Below, piece by piece: positions 6,462 to 12,717 of a stretch of 12,717 bases of DNA. Each line of letters begins with the position of its first letter. Positions within the stretch are counted from its first letter, which is position 1. The stretch is from contig CADCPJ010000037.1 in assembly GCA_902803245.1 (NCBI GenBank), positions 1 to 12,717 on the forward strand, read 5' to 3'. The position numbers and the translations under genes are program-made. Below the pieces are notes generated by a model, which was not told the DNA's origin, searched no databases, and saw only the letters and a program-made list of their open reading frames with translations. Source of the DNA: an uncultured Lachnospiraceae bacterium (lineage in GTDB: Bacteria; Bacillota; Clostridia; Lachnospirales; Lachnospiraceae).

Positions 6462-8894
6462 ATGTATTATTCTGCAGTCAGCATACTTGCAGGTGCCATA
6501 TTGCTGATCGAGAATCAGGATATCCTGCGCGGAGAAGGAGGCGTTTTCGAAAAGCCCGTCTGGAACGCGTACAGGAAGTTCCTGATTGCCGTGATGGCTT
6601 ATTACATCACGGATATCCTGTGGGGTTTCCTTGAGATGAGGAATGAGCCGCAGCTCCTCTTTGTGAACACAACTGCGTACTTCATCGCGATGGGAATCGG
6701 CGTCCTCTCATTTGCGAAGTTTGCAGCGGCTTACCCGGAGGACAGTACTTCTTTCGGGCGCGTCCTCGAATATGTCGGCGGTGTCCTCGCGGGGTTTATC
6801 GTTGTCCTCTCCTTAGCGAACATCTTCGTGCCGGTTCTCTTTACTGTGGATGCAGACTGCGTCTACCGCGCACTTCCGCTCCGCTACTTCATACTCGTCT
6901 GCCAGATCCTTCTGTTTCTTCTCATATCGATCTTTGCGGCCGTCGGTCCCGGACAGAACAGTCCGAAGGAGAAGCGGTACCGCGCGCTCGCTCTCTCCGG
7001 GCTTGTCATGGCGGTGTTCCTGTTTCTTCAGATCTGGTTTACGAATTATCCGCTCTATGCCGCTGCGTATCTCTTCGGAACCTGTATCATTCACGCATTC
7101 GCGGCCAGCGAAGAGAAAGAAGAGTACCGCAAGGGGATGGAGGAGGCAGAAAAGGCCTGCAGTTTAAACCGCGCGACCGCTTCTCTCCTTGACAACATGC
7201 CCGCCATGGCATTCACGAAGGACGCAAAAAGCGGCGTATATCTCACCTGCAACCAGGCCTTTGCCGACTTTGCGCATAAAGAGAGTCCGTCCGACGTGAT
7301 CGGCTCCGCCGATTCCGAGATTTTTGACAGGGAGACGGCGGCTCATTTCGAGGCGGACGACCGGATTGCCCTCTCCATGGAGGAGCCTTTCATATTCTAT
7401 GAGGACGTGACGGATGCAGACGGAAACCGCCGCGACATGCAGACAACGAGGCTGAAGTACCGCAGCACAGACGGAGAGCTCTGTCTCCTCGGCATGAGCG
7501 AGGATGTGACGGATCTGGTCCGCATTCAGCGCGGGAATGCAATGACGAAGGAGACTTACGAGAAAGCGAAGAGCACGGGGATCATGTTTACGCACATAGC
7601 CCAGGCGCTGGCACGCGGATACACGGACCTCTTCTACGTCAATCTCGACTCCGAGGAGTTTGTGACCTATTGCTACGAAGAAAGCGGCGGGCTCGTCGAG
7701 ACGAGGCGCGGCTGGCACTTCTTCGAGATGTGCCGTCTGGAGATTGAAAAAAGAGTCCATCCCGACGACCGCACTGCCGTGAAGAATGCCCTCGACCGAA
7801 AGACGCTCATCAGGGCACTGGACAGAAATGAGACCTTTGTCATGACCCATCGCTTTCTGACGGACGACGGAGTGCGGTATTACACCATGAGGGCATCCCG
7901 CATGAAGGACGACGACCGGTTCATCGTCATAGGTCTCACGGATGTGGACGATCAGATGAGGCAGCGCCGGGCAGCGATGCGGGCCGCGGAGGAGCAGATC
8001 GCCTATACGCGCATCAGCGCGCTCACAGGAAACTATCTCGCTCTGTATGTCGTCGATCCGGCAACCGACCGCTACAGGGAATTCAGCGCGGACGAGAGCT
8101 TCAGCCGGCTGTCTAAGGTGCAGGCAGGCATGGACTTCTTTGAAATGATCCGCGAATCCGCGCGCACGCACAATTATCCGGACGATCTGAACCGCTTCCT
8201 TGCGGTCTTTACCAGGGAGAATGTCATGGCAGAGATCGGGCGCCGGGGCATTTTCGTGCTCAGCTACCGGCTCATGAAGGACGGGGTGCCCATCTACGTG
8301 CAGATCAAGGCAGCCCTGCTTGAAGAAAATGAAGGCAGACGACTCATCGTCGGCATCAATGACGTCGATGATGAGGTGAAGCAGGAAGAGGAATATATCC
8401 GGCATATCTCCGAGGCCAGGATGAGTGCCAGCATCGACGCCCTGACGGGAGTAAAGAACCGCCACGCCTATCTTGAAGCGGAGGACCGGCTGAATAACCA
8501 GATCGCGAACCGCCGCGGGACCGAATTTGGCGTCGTGCTCCTCGATGTGAATGACTTAAAGAGAATCAACGACACTTTGGGACACAGCGCCGGAGACCAG
8601 TACATACGGGACGCCTGCAAGATCATCTGCGACACGTTTAAGCGCAGCCCGGTTTTCCGCGTGGGAGGCGACGAATTTGCAGTCATCGCGCAGGGGAGCG
8701 ACTACGCATCTATCGAGGAACTCGTCGGGAGGATGAACGACCGGAATGCGAAGGCAATCCATGAGGGCGGAATCGTGATCGCATGCGGCATGGCGAAATA
8801 CGACGGCGATGAGAGCGTCGAATCCGTTTTCGAGCGGGCAGATCAGAGCATGTACAAAAACAAGAGCGAGCTGAAAACGAGAGGTTCTGCTTAA
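6462..8894 (+). CDS. 7TM-PAS-PAS-PAS-GGDEF membrane diguanylate cyclase
   Basis: 810 residues, predicted to make c-di-GMP from two GTP at the membrane. Residues 1-212 hold about seven hydrophobic helices with YYITDILWG at 47-55. I recall this N-terminal type from Lachnospiraceae signalling proteins; its ligand is unknown to me. A PAS domain (about 240-352) begins SLLDNMPAMAFTKDAKSG. Two PAS-like modules follow: the first around residue 387 (YTDLFYVNLDSEEF), the second around 524 (NYLALYVVDPATDRY). The GGDEF domain (about 655-808) has DALTGVKNR, metal aspartate Asp695 in LLDVNDLKRIND, intact GGDEF at 735-739 and ADQSMYKNK at the end, so it should be catalytic. The inhibitory RxxD site before GGDEF is absent. 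It starts 55 bases after the phosphodiesterase gene, whose C-terminal half is its degenerate sister, so the two form an opposing synthesis/degradation pair. The 240-520 region is also closely matched in the kinase encoded next. Confidence 0.93.
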   Translation: MYYSAVSILAGAILLIENQDILRGEGGVFEKPVWNAYRKFLIAVMAYYITDILWGFLEMRNEPQLLFVNTTAYFIAMGIGVLSFAKFAAAYPEDSTSFGRVLEYVGGVLAGFIVVLSLANIFVPVLFTVDADCVYRALPLRYFILVCQILLFLLISIFAAVGPGQNSPKEKRYRALALSGLVMAVFLFLQIWFTNYPLYAAAYLFGTCIIHAFAASEEKEEYRKGMEEAEKACSLNRATASLLDNMPAMAFTKDAKSGVYLTCNQAFADFAHKESPSDVIGSADSEIFDRETAAHFEADDRIALSMEEPFIFYEDVTDADGNRRDMQTTRLKYRSTDGELCLLGMSEDVTDLVRIQRGNAMTKETYEKAKSTGIMFTHIAQALARGYTDLFYVNLDSEEFVTYCYEESGGLVETRRGWHFFEMCRLEIEKRVHPDDRTAVKNALDRKTLIRALDRNETFVMTHRFLTDDGVRYYTMRASRMKDDDRFIVIGLTDVDDQMRQRRAAMRAAEEQIAYTRISALTGNYLALYVVDPATDRYREFSADESFSRLSKVQAGMDFFEMIRESARTHNYPDDLNRFLAVFTRENVMAEIGRRGIFVLSYRLMKDGVPIYVQIKAALLEENEGRRLIVGINDVDDEVKQEEEYIRHISEARMSASIDALTGVKNRHAYLEAEDRLNNQIANRRGTEFGVVLLDVNDLKRINDTLGHSAGDQYIRDACKIICDTFKRSPVFRVGGDEFAVIAQGSDYASIEELVGRMNDRNAKAIHEGGIVIACGMAKYDGDESVESVFERADQSMYKNKSELKTRGSA

Positions 8895-8984
8895 GAAACA
8901 CCGAAGGTGCACTTTGCGGAGACGGTTGTGTCAGCGGCGAAAACGACGATCACGAACAGGGCGACTATCAGGCAGTTACAGATC

Positions 8985-8991
8985 GGGAAGG
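8985..8991 (+). promoter_or_regulatory. Ribosome binding site deciding the start of the permease-kinase gene
   Basis: GGGAAGG lies ten bases before the ATG at 9002. The reading frame stays open upstream, back to the previous gene, with only a TTG at 8996 as a near alternative. A later in-frame ATG at 9089 would start inside the first membrane helix. The ATG at 9002 is therefore the best choice. Confidence 0.6.
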
Positions 8992-9001
8992 CACTTTGGA
9001 A

Positions 9002-12000
9002 ATGGAAGAAGCGAAATCTGCCTCCTCTTCAGCTTCAAAGGGAAGCGGGCAGGAAGGAGGACTTAAGGCTGGGTTCACACCTCTCGGCATGTGGGCGTTT
9101 TCTATCGGCACCAGTATCGGCTGGGGCTCATTTATCGTGACCTGCAACACGTATCTCCTGAAATCCGGACTCCTCGGCACGATCCTGGGAATGCTGGCCG
9201 GAATGGCCGTCATCCTCATCATCACCTGGAATCTCCAGTACATGATCCGGAAAAATCCGGGAGCAGGAGGAATCTATTCCTTTCAGAAGCAGGTGAGCGG
9301 AAAGGACTTCGGCTTCCTAAGCTTCTGGTTTGTGCTGATTACCTATCTGGCTGTCCTGTGGGCGAATCTCACGTCCCTTCCGCTCTTCGCCCGCTTTTTC
9401 CTGGGAAATGCGTTCCGGTTCGGGTTCCGCTACGAGGTGTTCGGCTATGAGGTGTGGTTCGGAGAGGCGCTTCTGTCGATCTGCGCGGCCGCACTGATCG
9501 GCTTTTTATGCCTTGCGGGATCCAGGGTGCCGAACCGCGTGATGATCATCGCCGCGCTTGTTTTCACCGTCGGATTCGCAGTGTGCGCCGCGGCGGCGGT
9601 CATAAAGCATGAGAGCGGATTTCACTATGATCCGCTCTACACGGAAGGGGCAGGGGCATTTTCCCAGATCGTCCGCATCGCAGTCATATCTCCCTGGGCT
9701 TTCATCGGATTCGAGAATATCTCTCATTTTTCCGGGGAATACGATTTTCCGCTGAAGAAGGTGCGCCGGATCCTGATCCTTTCGGTGGTGATCACCACGC
9801 TTCTCTATATCCTTGTGTCACTGCTTTCGGTCTCGGCCTATCCGCCGGAATACGACAGCTGGATCTCCTATATACGGGACATGGGGAACCTGGACGGGAT
9901 CAGGGCCGTGCCCGCTTTCTATGCAGCCGGCCACTATCTCGGCGAGACCGGTGTCAAAATCCTGATGCTCTCGCTCTTTGCAGTCATCCTGACCAGCCTT
10001 ATAGGGAACACGATGGCGCTCAGCCGCCTGCTGTATGCGGCCGGCAGAGAAGGGGAGGCTCCCGCGGCGCTCACACGGCTTAACAGGCAGGGTGCGCCGC
10101 ATGTGGCTGTCCTTGTGATTGCCGTCATATCGGTGCTCGTTCCGTTTCTCGGGAGAACGGCGATCGGCTGGATCGTGGACGTCACCACTTTGGGAGCGAC
10201 GATCATCTACGGACTGATCTCCTTTGCCGTCTACCGCCATGCAAAAAAGTCCAAAAACCGCTCGGAGACCGTGACGGGCGCCATCGGAATGGCGCTCATG
10301 CTGCTCTTTTTGCTGCTCCTTCTCATTCCCGGCCTTCTTCCGTTCCACGCGATGGAGACGGAGTCCTACGCCCTCTTTATCTTCTGGTCCGTTCTCGGCC
10401 TCATCTATTACCGCCTTCTTGTCCGCCTGGATAAGAAGAGGGAGCACGGGCAGAGCGCCATCGTGTGGGTCACACTCATGATGCTTGTGGTGTTTGCGTC
10501 GATCATGTGGGTGTCAAGGGCCACCGAGTCGGCTGCGGGCAGAGCCGTGGAGAGAATCTACGAGTATCACCAGAGCCACCCGGAGCGCGACGAATACAGC
10601 ATGGACTCCAGGATGCGGGTGCAGTTCCTTGAGGAGCAGGCAGATGCCATCAGCAGTGCCAACACCTTGTATTCCGTCGTCTCGACAGGTCTCTTCCTTC
10701 TCTTCATCACTCTTCTTATTAACAACTACCGTGATACGCAGAAGCTGGGAAAGAAACTCTCTGAAGCCGAGAGGGAGGCGGATTCGGCGCGCAGAATTGC
10801 CGAGCTCACAAACTCCATCAGCTCCCTCCTCGACAACATGCCCGGCATGACCTTCACAAAGGATGCGGAGACAGGGGTGTATCTCGCCTGCAACCAGGCT
10901 TTTGCGGACTACGCCAGGAAGGAGAAGCCCGCGGGAGTCATCGGCCTCACCGACGTCCAGATCTTCGATAAGCGCACGGCGGCCCATTTTATCGAGGACG
11001 ACAGGATCGCCCTCTCTATGGACACCCCTTACATATTCTACGAGGACGTCCCGGATGCCGCCGGTGAACACCGCCAGCTGCAGACGACGAAATTGAAATT
11101 CATCGATTCCACGGGCCGGGTCTGCCTGCTCGGCATGTGCCAGGATGTGACGGATATGGTGCGCATCCAGCACGAGCACGCCATGACGAAGGAGGCATAT
11201 GAAAATGCCGTCTCCGCAGGCATTATGTACAGCCACATTGCTCAGACCCTGTCCCGCGAATACACGGACATATTCTATGTCAATCTCGACTCCGAGGAGT
11301 TCGTTGAATATCAGCGGAAAGAGGGGGGCGGGGCGCTCGTCGAGACGAGACGCGGCTGGCATTTCTTCAGTGACTGCATAGCGGAGTTTTCCGGAGACGT
11401 CACAGACGATGACCGGGAAGCATTCCTGGAGGCGATGAACCGTCTGACGCTCATGAAGGCTCTGGAACGCAGCGGCACCTTCATGATGACGTTCAGGGAG
11501 TCGAGGAGAGGGGAGCCGGTCTACGTCACCATGAAGGTCTCCCGCATGGAGGACGATGAACATTTCCTCGTCGTCGCGATCAAAAACGTCGACGCTGAGA
11601 TGCGCGATGCGATCTCGAAGAGCGAGGCTCTCTCCCAGGCGCTGATCTCGGCGGAAGAGGCCAGCAAGGCCAAGACGTCCTTCCTGTCCAGCATGAGTCA
11701 CGAGATCCGCACGCCGATGAACGCCATCATCGGCCTCGATACCCTCGCGCTGCGCGATGAGACGCTGAAAGAGGAGACGAGGGACTATCTGGAGAAGATC
11801 GACGGGAGCGCCAGGCACCTCCTTGGCCTCATCAACGACATCCTGGACATGAACCGAATCGAGTCCGGACGGATGGTGCTGCGGCGGGAAGTCTTCTTAC
11901 TTGGAGCAGTTCTGGACCAGATCAACGCGATGGTCATGACCCAGTGCCGGGAGAAGGGCCTCACCTACGAGTGCCGCATGGTGAGCGGCATGAACACCCC

Positions 12001-12717
12001 TTACGTCGGCGACGACATGAAGCTGAAGGAGGTGCTTCTCAACATCCTGTCCAATGCCGTCAAGTTCACCGATCCCCCGGGCAGCATCACGACTACCGTG
12101 GAGCGGACCGTACAGTTTGAGAACCAGTCCACGCTCCGCTTTGTGATCCGGGACACCGGAATCGGGATTGACAGTGAGTATCTCACCAGGATATTCGACC
12201 CCTTCTCCCAGGAGGACAGCTCGCGCACGACCAGGTACGGCAGCACGGGACTCGGGATGGCCATCACGAAGCGGATCGTGGAGATGATGAACGGCTCGAT
12301 CAGCATCGAGTCAAAGAAGGGCGCCGGCACCGAGATTGCAGTGACGATTACACTCAGAAATGCGGACAGAAGCGGTGAGGACTGGGAGAGTGCGATCAAT
12401 CCCCGCGCCTTCCGCGTGCTCGTGGTCGACGACGATCCGATCGAAGCGGAGCACGCGAGGACCGTGCTGGACGAGGTCGGCATCCATGCCGACTCCTGCA
12501 CAAGCGGCGAGGAGGCTCTCAGCAAGATGGAGGTGCAGCATTTAAAACAGAAGCCGTATAACCTCGTGCTCATGGACTGGAGCATGCCGGGAATGACGGG
12601 ACTGGAGGCGTCCGCGGAGATCCGGAGATTATATGACAGCGAGACGACCGTTGTGGTTCTTACGGCTTACAACTGGGACGACATCGAGGAGGAGGCCCAA
12701 AAGATCGGCGTGGACAA
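9002..12717 (+). CDS. APC-type amino acid permease domain fused to a PAS hybrid sensor histidine kinase (3' truncated by window)
   Basis: At least 1238 residues; the frame is open to the window end. A polar Ser/Ala/Gly-rich tail (1-29) precedes a 12-helix APC-superfamily domain (about 30-480). Helix 1 has the unwound substrate-site motif GTSIGWGSF (36-44). Helix 6 has SPWAFIGFE (230-238). SRLLYAAGREGEAP (341-354) is the family's conserved stretch after helix 8. Two extra helices (about 486-505 and 557-575) flank a roughly 50-residue outside loop. Then come a PAS domain (605-720), a PAS-like module around 754, HisKA with SMSHEIRTP (phospho-acceptor His900), and a HATPase with Asn1018, DTGIGI from Asp1051 and GSTGLG (1080-1085). 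A receiver domain follows, with acidic Asp1143-1145, phospho-acceptor Asp1192 and Thr1221; the window ends before its conserved lysine. It is predicted to autophosphorylate in response to substrate binding or transport and pass phosphate to its own receiver. The output partner is not in view. Whether the permease part still transports is unknown. Confidence 0.93.
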   Translation, partial: MEEAKSASSSASKGSGQEGGLKAGFTPLGMWAFSIGTSIGWGSFIVTCNTYLLKSGLLGTILGMLAGMAVILIITWNLQYMIRKNPGAGGIYSFQKQVSGKDFGFLSFWFVLITYLAVLWANLTSLPLFARFFLGNAFRFGFRYEVFGYEVWFGEALLSICAAALIGFLCLAGSRVPNRVMIIAALVFTVGFAVCAAAAVIKHESGFHYDPLYTEGAGAFSQIVRIAVISPWAFIGFENISHFSGEYDFPLKKVRRILILSVVITTLLYILVSLLSVSAYPPEYDSWISYIRDMGNLDGIRAVPAFYAAGHYLGETGVKILMLSLFAVILTSLIGNTMALSRLLYAAGREGEAPAALTRLNRQGAPHVAVLVIAVISVLVPFLGRTAIGWIVDVTTLGATIIYGLISFAVYRHAKKSKNRSETVTGAIGMALMLLFLLLLLIPGLLPFHAMETESYALFIFWSVLGLIYYRLLVRLDKKREHGQSAIVWVTLMMLVVFASIMWVSRATESAAGRAVERIYEYHQSHPERDEYSMDSRMRVQFLEEQADAISSANTLYSVVSTGLFLLFITLLINNYRDTQKLGKKLSEAEREADSARRIAELTNSISSLLDNMPGMTFTKDAETGVYLACNQAFADYARKEKPAGVIGLTDVQIFDKRTAAHFIEDDRIALSMDTPYIFYEDVPDAAGEHRQLQTTKLKFIDSTGRVCLLGMCQDVTDMVRIQHEHAMTKEAYENAVSAGIMYSHIAQTLSREYTDIFYVNLDSEEFVEYQRKEGGGALVETRRGWHFFSDCIAEFSGDVTDDDREAFLEAMNRLTLMKALERSGTFMMTFRESRRGEPVYVTMKVSRMEDDEHFLVVAIKNVDAEMRDAISKSEALSQALISAEEASKAKTSFLSSMSHEIRTPMNAIIGLDTLALRDETLKEETRDYLEKIDGSARHLLGLINDILDMNRIESGRMVLRREVFLLGAVLDQINAMVMTQCREKGLTYECRMVSGMNTPYVGDDMKLKEVLLNILSNAVKFTDPPGSITTTVERTVQFENQSTLRFVIRDTGIGIDSEYLTRIFDPFSQEDSSRTTRYGSTGLGMAITKRIVEMMNGSISIESKKGAGTEIAVTITLRNADRSGEDWESAINPRAFRVLVVDDDPIEAEHARTVLDEVGIHADSCTSGEEALSKMEVQHLKQKPYNLVLMDWSMPGMTGLEASAEIRRLYDSETTVVVLTAYNWDDIEEEAQKIGVD

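Noticed and set aside
7164..8465. 433-codon open frame on the - strand
   Set aside because: Antisense to the PAS modules of the 6462-8894 gene, with no domain and no ribosome site.
8895..9001. Upstream extension of the permease-kinase gene across the intergenic gap
   Set aside because: The frame is open back to the previous gene, but there is no ATG or GTG start in it, and the translated stretch is acidic and unlike a membrane-protein leader. The ATG at 9002 has its own ribosome site.
10514..11818. 434-codon open frame on the - strand
   Set aside because: Antisense to the PAS region of the permease-kinase, which has clear conserved motifs. The similar shadow at 7164-8465 covers the homologous region of the cyclase, as expected when the shadow simply mirrors conserved coding sequence.

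Overview
All genes in this window lie on the + strand. They suggest a moderately GC-rich (mid-50s % by eye) anaerobic Firmicute, most likely Clostridia of the Lachnospiraceae type. The basis is strong AGGAGG-like ribosome sites, a Gram-positive style lipoprotein, and multi-PAS c-di-GMP proteins with a membrane domain carrying YYITDILWG. This assignment is an inference from style, not from a marker gene.

Layout. Positions 1-145 hold the C-terminal end of a membrane protein, closed by a strong terminator hairpin (166-199). A regulatory gap (200-419) contains a 16-bp palindrome and a good housekeeping-type promoter. Four co-directional genes follow with short gaps (101, 55 and 107 bp) and no convincing terminator between them, so they look like one operon: (1) 420-2078, a family 5 oligopeptide/nickel-type solute-binding lipoprotein; (2) 2180-6406, a 1408-residue dCache-HAMP-GGDEF-EAL-PAS-PAS-PAS-GGDEF protein whose EAL is complete and whose two GGDEF domains are both degenerate, hence a probable c-di-GMP phosphodiesterase; (3) 6462-8894, an 810-residue 7TM-PAS-PAS-PAS-GGDEF protein with an intact GGDEF, hence a probable diguanylate cyclase; (4) 9002 to beyond the window end, a very large protein in which a complete APC-superfamily amino-acid-permease-like domain is fused to two further membrane segments, PAS domains, a histidine kinase core and a receiver domain.

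How they may work together (inference). A binding lipoprotein with no ABC permease or ATPase beside it, a c-di-GMP hydrolase, a c-di-GMP synthase and a transporter-like hybrid kinase are encoded in series. The three signalling proteins share a homologous intracellular PAS-like module but differ in membrane sensor (dCache, 7TM, APC permease) and output (EAL, GGDEF, histidine kinase/receiver). This looks like a nutrient-sensing locus, probably for peptides or amino acids, that feeds both c-di-GMP and a phosphorelay. The permease-kinase fusion is the most unusual element. No RNA genes, CRISPR arrays, insertion sequences or phage genes were seen.
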